A stretch of DNA of 64,000 nt, from contig JXCB02000027.1 of the NCBI GenBank assembly GCA_000828075.3, positions 642,811 to 706,810 on the forward strand, in the 5' to 3' direction. The notes below the pieces were generated by a model. It saw only the letters and a list, made by a program, of their open reading frames with translations. It was not told where the DNA came from and made no database searches. The translations under genes and the position numbers were made by a program. Source of the stretch: Tolypothrix campylonemoides VB511288. GTDB lineage: Bacteria > Cyanobacteriota > Cyanobacteriia > Cyanobacteriales > Nostocaceae. Positions 1 through 8,566 of the stretch are shown here, in pieces. Within the stretch, counting starts at the first letter, position 1; each line of letters begins with the position of its first letter.

Positions 1-411
1 ACTTTGGGCACAACAACATTTACAGTGAATCGTATTGGTTTATCAACAAGTCCTGGGAAACAGTAAACAGTGATAGGTGATGAGTAAAGATAAAAACCCC
101 CCTACCAAGGGGGATTATCAAATGTTGCATCAAAAATGAGATTATCCATTGATACCCATATGGATGCGGTTTTCAACTTCCGCAAATTTGTCTTGTGCTT
201 GCTGTTCGCTACTGATTAGCGTTTTGCATTTTCTCAAGACGAGATTTTCTCCTGTAGCAATTTTAGGCGCAACTCTAGCTTACAGAGCGATTTACGACTT
301 ATTGGCGTTGCTCGTTGCAGCAAGATTACTGGGATTCTATGAAATTAGATACGGTGCAAGAAATATAATAAACAAATAGATTTCCCTGGGACGATTGCCT
401 ACATTAAGCTT
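1..411. other. No confident gene upstream of lysC
   Basis: No convincing gene. Bases 98-114 hold a small C/G inverted repeat (CCCCCCTACC.AAGGGGG), a common cyanobacterial intergenic type. On the minus strand, between about 290 and 143, there is a stretch of about 45 codons with protein-like composition but no start codon, possibly a gene remnant. The plus-strand reading of 149-379 has no ribosome site and no recognisable family. Confidence 0.4.
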
Positions 412-2247
412 ATGCCGCTCATAGTTCAAAAATACGGTGGTACATCTGTCGGTTCAGTAGAACGTATTCAAGCTGTTGCACAGCGCGTGTGCAAAACTGT
501 CAAAGCAGGAAACTCGCTTGTCGTTGTGGTTTCCGCAATGGGTAAAACCACCGATGGACTCGTTAAGCTAGCATACGAAATTTCAAGCAATCCCAACAGC
601 CGGGAAATGGATATGTTGCTTTCCACGGGTGAACAAGTCACCATTGCCTTGGTAAGTATGGCTTTGCAAGAACTTGGACAGCCAGCAATTTCTCTGACAG
701 GAGCACAAGTAGGAATTGTTACCGAAGCGGCACACACTCGAGCGCGAATTTTACATATCGAAACAGAGCGCATCAAGCGACATCTTAATCAAAACAAAGT
801 TATTGTTGTGGCAGGGTTCCAAGGTATTACCAGAACTGAGGAATTGGAAATTACAACCTTGGGACGTGGCGGTTCAGACACCTCAGCAGTCGCTTTAGCA
901 GCAGCATTGCGAGCAGATTTTTGTGAAATTTATACCGATGTGCCAGGGATTTTAACGACAGACCCCCGTTTGGTTCCAGAAGCACAGCTGATAGATGAAA
1001 TTACCAGCGATGAAATGCTGGAACTCGCCAGCTTAGGAGCAAAAGTCTTGCATCCCCGTGCTGTGGAAATTGCCCGGAACTATGGCGTTCCCCTAGTAGT
1101 ACGCTCGAGTTGGACAGATGATCCTGGAACTTGGGTGATTTCACCGACACCACGTCCCCGTTCACTCGTCAATTTGGAAATTGCCCGTCCCGTTGATGAT
1201 ATCGAATTTGATACCGAACAAGCCAAAGTATCCATGTTGCGTGTACCAGATAAACCAGGCGTTGCAGCACGGTTATTTGGGGAAATTGCCACTCAGGATG
1301 TAGATGTAGATTTAATTATTCAGTCAATTCACGAAGGTAATACAAATGACATTGCCTTTACCGTGATGACACCTATTTTAAAACGAGCGGAAGCTGTAGC
1401 GGCAGCCATTGCTCCTGTTCTGCGCTCTCACAAAGCTGCTGAAACTGAAGAAGCTGAAGTGATGGTACAGCAGAATGTTGCCAAAGTCAGTATTGCAGGT
1501 GCGGGAATGATCGGGCGTCCCGGTGTTGCGGCAAAGATGTTCACCACCCTCGCAGAAGCTGGCGTCAACATCCAGATGATTTCCACCAGCGAAGTTAAAG
1601 TCAGTTGCGTCATTGACAACGCAGATTGCGATCGCGCCGTTGCAGCCCTCCACACCGCCTTTGAAATTGAACAGAACAAAGAGAACTTTACTCTCCCTCC
1701 CTCCCTCCCTCACTCCCTCCCTCCCTCCCTCCCTCCCTCATCCCCCGTAAGAGGTGTCGCCCTGGATATGAACCAGGCGCGTTTGGCAATTCGTCAAGTA
1801 CCAGATCGTCCGGGAACAGCGGCGAAGCTGTTTGGACTTTTGGCACAACATAACATCAGCGTAGACATGATTATTCAATCCCAGCGCTGTCATGTGATCA
1901 ATGGCGTTCCCAGACGCGATATTGCCTTCACCGTTGCCAGGATGGATGCACAAGCAGCACAAAAAATGCTCCAGCAAGCAGCAGCAGAATATGGATGGGG
2001 TGAAGTGGTATTGGAGAGTGCGATCGCCAAAGTGAGTGTTGTAGGAGCAGGCATGGTAGGACAACCAGGCATTGCGGCTACAATGTTTGAAGCGCTATCG
2101 CAGCACCAAATTAATATCCAAATGATTGCCACTTCGGAAATCAAAATTAGCTGTGTTGTGGCGCAAGAGGAAGGTGTTAAGGCATTGCAAGCGATTCACA
2201 CAGCATTTGGGCTGGCGGGTAGTCAGAGTATTCAAGTGCCTGCTTAA
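412..2247 (+). CDS. lysC: Aspartate kinase with four ACT domains
   Basis: Phosphorylates L-aspartate to aspartyl-4-phosphate, the first step of the lysine, threonine, methionine and diaminopimelate pathway (cytoplasm). The 611-aa product starts with the kinase signature KYGGTSVGS (residues 7-15); GRGGSDTSAVALA (about 152-164) and TDVPGILTTDPR (about 182-193) complete the catalytic domain (1-245). Four ACT modules follow: about 268-340, 350-420, 450-520 and 530-605, of which the second and fourth share a GAGM(I/V)G..G(V/I)A motif. Four ACT domains in one chain are typical of cyanobacterial aspartate kinases, which are feedback-regulated by lysine and threonine. Odd point: the linker between ACT2 and ACT3 (about residues 426-445) is encoded by a CCCTCCCT-type repeat rich in Leu, Pro and Ser, so this linker is a repeat insertion that kept the frame. 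No operon partner lies nearby. Confidence 0.97.
   Translation: MPLIVQKYGGTSVGSVERIQAVAQRVCKTVKAGNSLVVVVSAMGKTTDGLVKLAYEISSNPNSREMDMLLSTGEQVTIALVSMALQELGQPAISLTGAQVGIVTEAAHTRARILHIETERIKRHLNQNKVIVVAGFQGITRTEELEITTLGRGGSDTSAVALAAALRADFCEIYTDVPGILTTDPRLVPEAQLIDEITSDEMLELASLGAKVLHPRAVEIARNYGVPLVVRSSWTDDPGTWVISPTPRPRSLVNLEIARPVDDIEFDTEQAKVSMLRVPDKPGVAARLFGEIATQDVDVDLIIQSIHEGNTNDIAFTVMTPILKRAEAVAAAIAPVLRSHKAAETEEAEVMVQQNVAKVSIAGAGMIGRPGVAAKMFTTLAEAGVNIQMISTSEVKVSCVIDNADCDRAVAALHTAFEIEQNKENFTLPPSLPHSLPPSLPPSSPVRGVALDMNQARLAIRQVPDRPGTAAKLFGLLAQHNISVDMIIQSQRCHVINGVPRRDIAFTVARMDAQAAQKMLQQAAAEYGWGEVVLESAIAKVSVVGAGMVGQPGIAATMFEALSQHQINIQMIATSEIKISCVVAQEEGVKALQAIHTAFGLAGSQSIQVPA
1691..1746. repeat. CCCTCCCT tandem repeat inside lysC
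   Basis: Pure pyrimidine run of CCCTCCCT/CACTCCCT units, read in frame as L/P/S residues in the ACT2-ACT3 linker of aspartate kinase. The same unit occurs inside the FAD oxidoreductase (22967-23036) and upstream of the phosphate permease (19580-19640). Confidence 0.9.
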
Positions 2248-2284
2248 TAATCACTGTTGGAGGTTTTTAAACGAGATGACCTCA

Positions 2285-2336
2285 TGCGTTAGCGTAGCTT
2301 TCCGTAAGCGCAAAGCGTTGCATACGAAAGGAATCG
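2285..2336. repeat. Dispersed GCGTTAGCGTAGCTTTCC / GCGCAAAGCG repeat
   Basis: Contains GCGTTAGCGTAGC and CCGTAAGCGCAAAGCG, parts of a dispersed cyanobacterial repeat that recurs at 2455-2535 and 41610-41735 in this window. It lies between lysC and the antitoxin-like remnant. Confidence 0.65.
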
Positions 2337-2352
2337 CCTGCCTTCAAACGAT

Positions 2353-2544
2353 TTGCTCAGAGAAAAGCTCAAGCAAGAACTAGACAAGCTAAACGAGGAG
2401 CAACTCAAGAAGATTAGACTTCTTGCAAAAGTCAAAAAACGTGAATGTCATTCTGTTCGCGTAGCGTGTCCAATAGGACAAGGTGGGCACTCCGTACCAC
2501 AGCGAAGCGTCTCCATGAGAATCGCTAGGCGCAGACAGCATTGA
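2353..2544 (+). pseudogene. Possible antitoxin-like N-terminal remnant
   Basis: The first 32 codons give a charged helical peptide (LREKLKQELDKLNEEQLKKI) resembling the N-terminus of small cyanobacterial antitoxins. From about 2450 the reading frame runs into the dispersed GCGTAGCGTGTCC/GCGAAGCGTCTCC repeat and its composition changes to Arg/Cys-rich. The likeliest reading is a gene cut by repeat insertion; the toxin partner is absent. The call rests on a short resemblance only. Confidence 0.3.
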
Positions 2545-2728
2545 TTCTCTGTAATTCTTGTTGTAAGACAACCCGGTAGAGAAACACTCTGTCAATGTTC
2601 AAGGTTAAGTTACCGTAAGGTTACTTGTGGGATAGTTTTGCTGGTTGCACCTTGTTAGGCAGAGAAAAAGTAGAATATAGTTGTTTTGTACTAGTCTTAA
2701 GCTACTTTGTAGGAACCTTACGATAAAT

Positions 2729-4213
2729 ATGCAAAATCGAGATTTGGGTTCATTGGGAGAAACGGAATTCAAAAGACTGTGTCATTCTGTCGGATTAACA
2801 GTCCATAAATCAGAAATGGATAGAACAGGATGGGATTTCCTTGTAGAGTTTCCATGGAAGGACGATAATCGCTTTCCTCAAGATATACTGTCAGCACCAA
2901 TAGAGTGCAAGATTCAAGTTAAATCAACTGATAAACAAAGGAAGAGAGAACTCATCACTCTGTCTAATTTGAATAGGCTTATCAAGACACCATTGCCTGC
3001 TTTTTTTTGCTTTATTGAATTTGATGGAGAAGATAAATCGCAAGCTGTCTATTTAGTTCATGTTGGAAAAGAAATAATCGAGAAAACCTTAAAGAGAATT
3101 AGAGAGCTAGAAAATGAAGGGAGTGCAGATAAACTGAATAAGCACAAACTTAATATCACTTATGGAGATGTTAATCGATTGGAAGATGTGACCGGAAAAA
3201 GTTTGAAGAGTGGAATTGAGAAACATACTCCAGATGGTTTAGAAAAGTATATTGAAAATAAAAATAAGCTATTAGAAACTTTAGGCTTTGAAGAGGGTAA
3301 ATATCAAGCAGATATCACTATAGTCAGTGATGATCCTATAAGAGATATTTTGGATTTGACTTTAGGGCTTCGCAAAGAAATTAATATGCATCACTCCACG
3401 GGTTATCATAAAAGATTTGGAATCCTGTCAAAGAAACCTGATATGGACTACGATGGAGGAATTTTATCTCTTCAGGTCAAACCCCTAGAAGCAAGATTAA
3501 AATTTAAAGAGCATAAATTTTCTCCAGGTATATCATTGTCTGCTAAATTGTATATTTCTCCTTTTAGTAAATTCATTTCAGAAGAACGCATAAAGTTTAG
3601 AGTAGAATCTAGATTTTTTGAGTTCATTATTGAATTAGGTCAAAGAATAAATTGTTCTATTCGACCTCACGCTGAAGGTAGTTCTCTTAAGGAGTTAAAA
3701 GACTTTCTTAAAGTTCTATCTGTACTTGAAAAGTCATCCAATCCGCTTCTAGTGGAACTGGAGTCTGAGATTGCACCTTCATGTCCAATCATGACTTTGA
3801 GTTCAAAAGACTTGCCTCCGTCATTTTTTGAGACAAGCATTATTAACGAGCAGCTATATAACTGGAGTAGATTGGAGCAGCTTGTAGAAATGACTATCGA
3901 AATATGCAGAAAAGTGCATATTTCAGAAGATGATGTACTTATCAAGATTGAAGACTTAATAAGTTTTTCTAGATATGCTGATGTCCCATTACTCTATCAA
4001 GCACTGCATGGAGATGCTTCAGCAGTAATTCTTTGTTTTCTGATTGAACTAGAAAAGTATCAACAAGGTGCTAAAGCAGCAAGTATTTTCTTTGTAAACT
4101 CACATCTTGCACCTATCCGTAGAAAACCGTACAAACCAAAAATATGTGCAATAAAGCTACATTATTTTTATTGGCTTTTCTCGCTATATAAAGGACTTTT
4201 GGTTTCATACTGA
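2729..4213 (+). CDS. DUF4365-like nuclease-fold protein, 3' end disrupted
   Basis: The product is 494 aa from the ATG at 2729, chosen because the conserved-looking text begins MQNRDLGSLGETEF there. The first 130 residues resemble DUF4365, a PD-(D/E)XK nuclease-fold domain: E11, D36 in TGWDFLVEF, and ECKIQVKS (59-66, giving Q63-x-K65), followed by a segment reading PAFFCFIEF. The rest (about 130-494) is charged, helical and unrecognised. Base composition is clearly AT-richer than lysC, which suggests acquired DNA. Substrate and role are unknown; DUF4365 proteins are often found in defence or accessory islands. The last 38 codons come from an inverted-repeat element (4097-4255), so the original C-terminus is displaced (see 4258-4484). 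It stands alone, with no partner gene on either side. Confidence 0.7.
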   Translation: MQNRDLGSLGETEFKRLCHSVGLTVHKSEMDRTGWDFLVEFPWKDDNRFPQDILSAPIECKIQVKSTDKQRKRELITLSNLNRLIKTPLPAFFCFIEFDGEDKSQAVYLVHVGKEIIEKTLKRIRELENEGSADKLNKHKLNITYGDVNRLEDVTGKSLKSGIEKHTPDGLEKYIENKNKLLETLGFEEGKYQADITIVSDDPIRDILDLTLGLRKEINMHHSTGYHKRFGILSKKPDMDYDGGILSLQVKPLEARLKFKEHKFSPGISLSAKLYISPFSKFISEERIKFRVESRFFEFIIELGQRINCSIRPHAEGSSLKELKDFLKVLSVLEKSSNPLLVELESEIAPSCPIMTLSSKDLPPSFFETSIINEQLYNWSRLEQLVEMTIEICRKVHISEDDVLIKIEDLISFSRYADVPLLYQALHGDASAVILCFLIELEKYQQGAKAASIFFVNSHLAPIRRKPYKPKICAIKLHYFYWLFSLYKGLLVSY

Positions 4214-4255
4214 GTAACGAAGTACCATCAAATTTTCTTGGTGCAAGATGTGAGT
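4097..4255. mobile_element. 158-bp inverted-repeat element (MITE) inside a gene
   Basis: CTCACATCTTGCACC at 4099-4113 is matched by its exact reverse complement GGTGCAAGATGTGAG at 4240-4254; with the flanking A/T the match is 16 bp. A 2-bp duplication (TA or AA, ambiguous) flanks the element. It encodes no transposase. Removing 160 bp (element plus duplication) joins the upstream frame to an open frame that runs to 4484, which is good evidence of insertion into a formerly intact gene. Confidence 0.7.
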
Positions 4256-4257
4256 AA

Positions 4258-4484
4258 AAGCTTGTATTGGAAATTACATTATTGGTTGTTGTCTAGGAGT
4301 TGTTGGCTCTCTATCTCTAATGGGTGAGCAACATAGTTTGGTTGGTGAGAAGTTTCTTGTGGGGCAGCAATTCATAGGCACCGACGACACAGTTATAAGC
4401 AAAGAACTAGTTGATCTGGGTTTGAATGAATTAGTAGAAGAGTTGCAAGATGAAGAATTAGCAGTTGTTACAGTATTGTCATAA
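4258..4484 (+). pseudogene. Displaced 3' end of the DUF4365-like gene
   Basis: Open frame reading ACIGNYIIGCCLGVVG... then MGEQHSLVGEKFLVG... from an ATG at 4320, ending ELQDEELAVVTVLS and a TAA at 4482-4484. Excision of the 4097-4255 element with its 2-bp duplication puts this frame in phase with 2729-4096 and gives a product of about 531 aa. It could alternatively be translated alone as a 54-aa peptide from 4320, but no clear ribosome site is seen. Confidence 0.45.
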
Positions 4485-4566
4485 GGTTCAAATCGCGCTC
4501 GCTCATGATAATCATAGAGTGCATTATCCCTCTAAGTTTAGAGCAGCCTAACATTGTGCTGCAACA

Positions 4567-4609
4567 GACGGTAGTGAGAGCGATCGCTCTTAAGAGGTTA
4601 CTTACCGTC
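4567..4609. repeat. Imperfect palindrome centred on a HIP1 site
   Basis: GACGGTA...TGAGAGCGATCGCTCTTAAGAGG...TACCGTC forms an imperfect hairpin around GCGATCGC. Further repeat text (GCGATCGCCTCGGGCACTGCGC and TTGTAGGATGCGTTAA) fills 4628-4690. No gene is seen in 4485-4724. Confidence 0.5.
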
Positions 4610-4724
4610 GTTGAGCTTTAACGTTAGTGCGATCGCCTCGGGCACTGCGCTTTGCGCAATCGCCAATCTTGTAGGATGCGTTAACCCAGAGTACAGCATC
4701 AATCAATGCGATCTGCTTTGTTGA

Positions 4725-5687
4725 TCATGTTGGCATCAATTGCTGAATGCGCTGTGGCTCCTCTCCAAGCCAATCCGGATTTTGGGCTGTGCTGTCAAAA
4801 ATTGATGAGGTTTTGAATGGCTCAAACTCGCCCCGTGATGCTGCTTTTGCCGTTTTTGCTAACAATGCTTGCACCTGCTGATCATCCATTGGTTGAAACG
4901 TCCGCACTGCTTCAAACGCTTGATCGAGAATCTCCATACTGTCAATTCCCGTAATTACAACTGATGTGGGCAGATTCAGGGCATAGTGTAGACACTCAAT
5001 TGGCGTTACAGTATTTGACCGTAAAAGAATACCGTTTGCCAAGCTCTTCATGCCCAGAATGCCGATGTTTTGTTTAACCAGTTCTGGCAGAACCAGCTTT
5101 GCGAAACTGCGGTAGTGTGCATCCATCACATTCAGCGGCAACTGTACTGTATCAAACTTAAACCCGCGATCGCCTGCAACTTCAAGCATATGCAGATGAA
5201 CATAGGGGTCTTTATGCCCAGTGAAGCCAATATATCGGAGCTTACCAGCTTCCCGCGCCTCAATGAAAGCGGCATTCGCCCCTTCTTCGTCGAAAACTCG
5301 ATACGGATCTTCGTGCCGGAGGATTTCGTGGTGTTGAACGAGATCGATGTAATCTACTTGTAAGCGTTGAAGGGATTCGTCTATCTGTCTTGCTGCTTCT
5401 TTCTTGGATCGACCGTCGATTTTCGTCATCAGGAACACTTTGTCTCGGTAGCCATGCAAGAGCGCTTTCCCCATGCGAATCTCGCTGACCCCATCGTTGT
5501 AATCCCAACTGTTATCCATAAAGGTGATGCCACGATCAATCGCTGTACGAACAATACGTATGCCCAGTTCCTCATCAACGTACTTCAAGCCGATGTGCCA
5601 ACCACCCAGTCCGATCGCGGAAACCCTCTCTCCTGTGCTACCGAGAACTCGGTACAGCATTTCTGAGTTTGACGTACTTTCTGACAT
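4725..5687 (-). CDS. Aldo/keto reductase
   Basis: NAD(P)H-dependent reductase of the AKR superfamily, cytosolic; the substrate cannot be told. The 320-aa (beta/alpha)8 barrel shows the catalytic tetrad in order: Asp in FMDNSWDYNDG, Tyr in the same DY, Lys in FLMTKIDGR (about residue 86) and His in DLVQHHE (about 118). The N-terminal hairpin reads MLYRVLGSTGERVSAIGLGG. The start is well supported: AAGGAGAA lies 4 nt before the ATG at 5687. It is monocistronic, flanked by repeats on both sides. Such proteins in cyanobacteria are usually annotated only to family level. Confidence 0.93.
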   Translation of the reverse strand: MSESTSNSEMLYRVLGSTGERVSAIGLGGWHIGLKYVDEELGIRIVRTAIDRGITFMDNSWDYNDGVSEIRMGKALLHGYRDKVFLMTKIDGRSKKEAARQIDESLQRLQVDYIDLVQHHEILRHEDPYRVFDEEGANAAFIEAREAGKLRYIGFTGHKDPYVHLHMLEVAGDRGFKFDTVQLPLNVMDAHYRSFAKLVLPELVKQNIGILGMKSLANGILLRSNTVTPIECLHYALNLPTSVVITGIDSMEILDQAFEAVRTFQPMDDQQVQALLAKTAKAASRGEFEPFKTSSIFDSTAQNPDWLGEEPQRIQQLMPT

Positions 5688-5802
5688 CTTTTCTCCTTGT
5701 ATGCTAGCTATTGCTTTAGTACATATAGATAGCTGTGAGCCAATTCAAACACAAGGAAAAGTTTACAGAATCTTCCTAAGGACACACTAGATCTGGCTGT
5801 TG

Positions 5803-5978
5803 CGGGGATTAGGGATTGGGGATTGGGGATTGGGGATTGGGGATTGGGGATTAGGGATTAGGGATTGGGGATTAGGGATTGGGGATTGGGGATTAGGGAT
5901 TGGGGATTAGGTAATTCCCAGTCTCCAGTCTCCAGTCCCGAGTCCCGAGTCCCAAGTCCCAAGTCCCCAGTCCCCGTC
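5803..5978. repeat. GGGGATT/AGTCCCC short tandem heptamer repeats
   Basis: About 15 GGGGATT/AGGGATT units (5803-5912) are followed by CCAGTCT, CGAGTCC and CAAGTCC units (5918-5978), the reverse-complement type. This is the short tandemly repeated repetitive class of heterocystous cyanobacteria. It ends 13 bp from the coaBC stop codon and could act as a hairpin for both convergent sides. Confidence 0.85.
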
Positions 5979-5990
5979 AACCCTACTACT

Positions 5991-7193
5991 TTATTTATTT
6001 CCCAACAAATCAAAAATATGATGAGCCATTTGTAATTTGGAACAAGGGGGAATTTCTATCTTTTGTCCTTGCTTATCCAAAAATATGGCTTGATTATTAT
6101 CACTGCCAAAACCGCTATTCGGTTCATCTATAGGATTAGCAACAATAGCATCGAGATTTTTTCTGTGCAATTTCTCTAAGGCTGGTGTGACAATATCCCC
6201 TGTCTGTGCAGCAAAGCCAATTAAACGCTGATGCGGTTGTTTGAGTTGTGCCAATTCGGCAACGATATCTGGTACAGGTTCTAGGGGTAAGGCTTGCGGC
6301 AGCGATTTCTTTGCCAATTTCTCGTTACTATACTCCCGTGGCTTCACATCCGCTACTGCTGCCGACATAACAATCACATCTGCACTCGCTAGATTCTGCA
6401 CCATGCTGGCTCGCATTTCTTCGGCACTGACAACAGGAATTGCTTGCACTCCCAAGGGGACTTCCCAACTCGCCGGAGTGTGTACCAATGTCACGCTTGC
6501 TCCTCGATGCAGTGCTGCTTGTGCTAAAGCTAACCCCATTTTCCCTGTGGAAGGATTGCCGATAAACCTGACTGGATCAAGATGCTCTCGCGTTCCTCCA
6601 GCACTAATCAACACCCGCTTACCTAGCAAATCTCGCTTACCTGCGGTGTGTAACAACGATTGAACGTAAGCAATAATTTCTAGGGGTTCTGCCATCCTAC
6701 CAGCACCGACGCGATCGCACGCCAACAATCCCGATGCCGTATTCATACCATGAAAACGCCTATCTGTCAATAGCTGTTGCCAATTGCGCTGCACCGCCTG
6801 CTGTTCCCACATATCAGTGTTCATTGCTGGTGCGAGAAGGACGGGACAAGTGGAAGCCAAAACAGTATTTGTGAGCAAATTGTCCGCCATACCATAGGCT
6901 AACTTTGCCAATGTATTTGCTGTTAGAGGTGCAATAACAATTAAATCTGCCCACTCACCTAAATCAATATGCAATGGACGTGAGTGAGTTGGTTGCCAAA
7001 AATTTTCATCTGTATAAGCTGGATGGCGGGAAAGTGTCGCAAGAGTTAAAGGCGTAATAAATTCTTGTGCCGAACGCGTGAGAACGACTCTTACTTCCAC
7101 TCCGATTTTAAACAAAGTGGAAACAACCTCACAGATTTTATAGGCGGCGATGCCGCCGCCTACTGCAATTAGAACTCGTCTATTAAGAACCAT
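5991..7193 (-). CDS. coaBC: Bifunctional phosphopantothenoylcysteine decarboxylase/synthetase
   Basis: Bifunctional enzyme of coenzyme A synthesis: CoaB joins cysteine to 4'-phosphopantothenate (CTP-dependent) and CoaC decarboxylates the product to 4'-phosphopantetheine using FMN. The 400-aa length is usual. The CoaC half (1-185) shows GGGIAAYK, the active-site His in [19 protein letters not shown], and the catalytic Cys in [14 protein letters not shown]. The CoaB half shows [30 protein letters not shown] and the KLAKK lysine motif. It starts directly after the stop codon of the DUF2555 gene (0-bp gap), so the two are surely cotranscribed. Confidence 0.97.
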   Translation of the reverse strand: MVLNRRVLIAVGGGIAAYKICEVVSTLFKIGVEVRVVLTRSAQEFITPLTLATLSRHPAYTDENFWQPTHSRPLHIDLGEWADLIVIAPLTANTLAKLAYGMADNLLTNTVLASTCPVLLAPAMNTDMWEQQAVQRNWQQLLTDRRFHGMNTASGLLACDRVGAGRMAEPLEIIAYVQSLLHTAGKRDLLGKRVLISAGGTREHLDPVRFIGNPSTGKMGLALAQAALHRGASVTLVHTPASWEVPLGVQAIPVVSAEEMRASMVQNLASADVIVMSAAVADVKPREYSNEKLAKKSLPQALPLEPVPDIVAELAQLKQPHQRLIGFAAQTGDIVTPALEKLHRKNLDAIVANPIDEPNSGFGSDNNQAIFLDKQGQKIEIPPCSKLQMAHHIFDLLGNK

Positions 7194-7406
7194 CTACGCC
7201 TCATCGTAGGGTTCCAAATCTAAAAGGTGAATGTATGGTTCAACTAACTCTGGACGCTGAAACGCGATCGCTCGCAGTAAATGCCAATCATTCAAACCCT
7301 CAAAAGCATTACTGTAATTATCTTGCTCCAGACGTACAGCTAACATTTCCACCTCTTGTGGAGTCATGACAGCAATTTCTGTCTTAGAAATGCTTAGAGT
7401 TTTCAT
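7194..7406 (-). CDS. DUF2555 protein
   Basis: A 70-aa soluble acidic protein of the cyanobacterial DUF2555 family; its function is not known to me. The family core is visible as EGLNDWHLLRAIAFQRPEL followed by VEPYIHLLDLEPYDEA. The ATG at 7406 is preferred over an upstream in-frame start at 7469 because it follows GGGAGGGGCGAGG and fits the family length. Its stop codon is immediately followed by the coaBC start codon, so it is the first gene of a two-gene operon. Confidence 0.85.
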   Translation of the reverse strand: MKTLSISKTEIAVMTPQEVEMLAVRLEQDNYSNAFEGLNDWHLLRAIAFQRPELVEPYIHLLDLEPYDEA

Positions 7407-7597
7407 TATCCTCGCCCCTCCCTTTTGCAGCATTCGCATCCAGCATGGGTTAAGTTGCGTTGAGCGCACCCACCCAATATATATTACTCACTTGTAAGCA
7501 ATAATTTCGTGAAATTTTTCCGGATTTCTATCGAACTGTGTAAAATTTTTGCAATTCAGACTAAATAATGTTTAAACAAAAGACACATTCTTAGTAT

Positions 7598-8230
7598 TTA
7601 TGCATTGGCAACAACAAAATTCCTTAACAACTCTAGCATTTCGGGTCGAATTTCATGACCCATATCAAACTCATAGTATTGTACCGTAGCCCCCAAAGAT
7701 TCAAGAGTTTCCCGTGCTAAAACAGCTGCTTGCAATGGCACAACTGTATCTTGTCTACCATGCATGATTAAAACGGGTGGTAGAGACGCCAAATTTTGGG
7801 TTTCTACATTTCCTGCACCAGGATGTAAATATCCACTCAAAGAAACTAAACCAGCGAAGGGTAACTTTAATCCTATATCCAAAGTCATAGCCCCACCTTG
7901 AGAAAATCCGCTCAAAATTGTCCGCGATAAAGGCACACCAGTGCTACTCTCTAAAGATTGCAACCAATCTGTTAGCAGTTGGCGACTTTCTGTTAATCCT
8001 TGATACATATTTTCCGTAGTGAGGTCATACCATGCTCTACCAATAGCAGAATAGGGATAAGGAAAAGGTGCATTAGGAAACAGGAACTGATAATCCGGCA
8101 AATTAAAATACGGCAACAAATATGCCACATCTTTAGCATTTGCACCCCAACCGTGCAGAATTACAATTAAACCCTTAGGTGGTTGGTTTGTTTTTGGAGG
8201 TACGCTAATAAAATCTAGAGTATGAGTCAT
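7598..8230 (-). CDS. Phospholipase/carboxylesterase-family alpha/beta hydrolase
   Basis: Serine hydrolase of the phospholipase/carboxylesterase family (the EstB/YpfH and acyl-protein thioesterase group), 210 aa, predicted cytosolic. The triad is in place: nucleophile Ser in ILSGFSQGGA (about residue 109), Asp in MHGRQDTVVP (about 159), His in FDMGHEIRP (about 190). An oxyanion-hole motif HGWGANAKD lies near residue 27. The natural ester is unknown. The ATG at 8230 sits at the edge of a TGACTCA-type tandem repeat, so the upstream ribosome site is not obvious. Confidence 0.92.
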   Translation of the reverse strand: MTHTLDFISVPPKTNQPPKGLIVILHGWGANAKDVAYLLPYFNLPDYQFLFPNAPFPYPYSAIGRAWYDLTTENMYQGLTESRQLLTDWLQSLESSTGVPLSRTILSGFSQGGAMTLDIGLKLPFAGLVSLSGYLHPGAGNVETQNLASLPPVLIMHGRQDTVVPLQAAVLARETLESLGATVQYYEFDMGHEIRPEMLELLRNFVVANA

Positions 8231-8268
8231 GAGTCATGAGTCCTTAGTCATTAGTCCTTAGTCATTCA
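8222..8268. repeat. Short TGAGTCA/TAGTCCT tandem repeat
   Basis: TGAGTCATGAGTCATGAGTCC followed by TTAGTCATTAGTCCTTAGTCATT: 7-bp-based units over the start of the hydrolase gene and its upstream side. Confidence 0.7.
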
Positions 8269-8396
8269 TCACAGAACACATGACTAGGGACAAAGGACAG
8301 TCAATCATAAAAACTATGGAATGACAAGATAAAAAATTTTGCACCTACTCAGTTCTCATGTAGCGACTTGTTATGGCACCGCAACTACCAACCCAG

Positions 8397-8566
8397 TTAA
8401 TAAACCTCATCATGCGTTCCGATGTCGAGGAGGACAATAACTTCACTATTCGTTTCCGTGTCTTGTTCAATGGAGTGTCTTCAATGCGTTGTTGGAGGTC
8501 AGCGTTTCGCTTGACAAACTTGCGGAATGCCCGTTTAAATTTTGGGGTCAAAACCAGCGGTCTCAT
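8397..8566 (-). pseudogene. Broken RelE/ParE-type toxin
   Basis: The first 31 codons read MRPLVLTPKFKRAFRKFVKR then NADLQQRIEDT, the N-terminus of a RelE/YafQ-like mRNA interferase. In another frame the same strand reads EVIVLLDIGTHDEVY followed by TAA at 8397, the usual RelE C-terminus. The roughly 30 residues between, which carry the family's catalytic core, are missing. The gene has therefore suffered an internal deletion with frameshift; the residual frame continues out of phase to 8345. It overlaps the antitoxin by 4 bp (ATGA), the usual arrangement for such pairs. Confidence 0.75.

Noticed and set aside
4481..4510. tRNA T-arm-like GGTTCAAATC
   Set aside because: No matching acceptor, D or anticodon stems can be folded around it.
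5070..5790. Plus-strand open frames opposite the aldo/keto reductase
   Set aside because: Antisense to a gene with complete catalytic motifs; no protein-like features.
5803..5978. Possible CRISPR or origin iterons in the GGGGATT runs
   Set aside because: 7-bp contiguous units of the short tandem repeat class, found at many places in the window; no spacers and no dnaA boxes seen.
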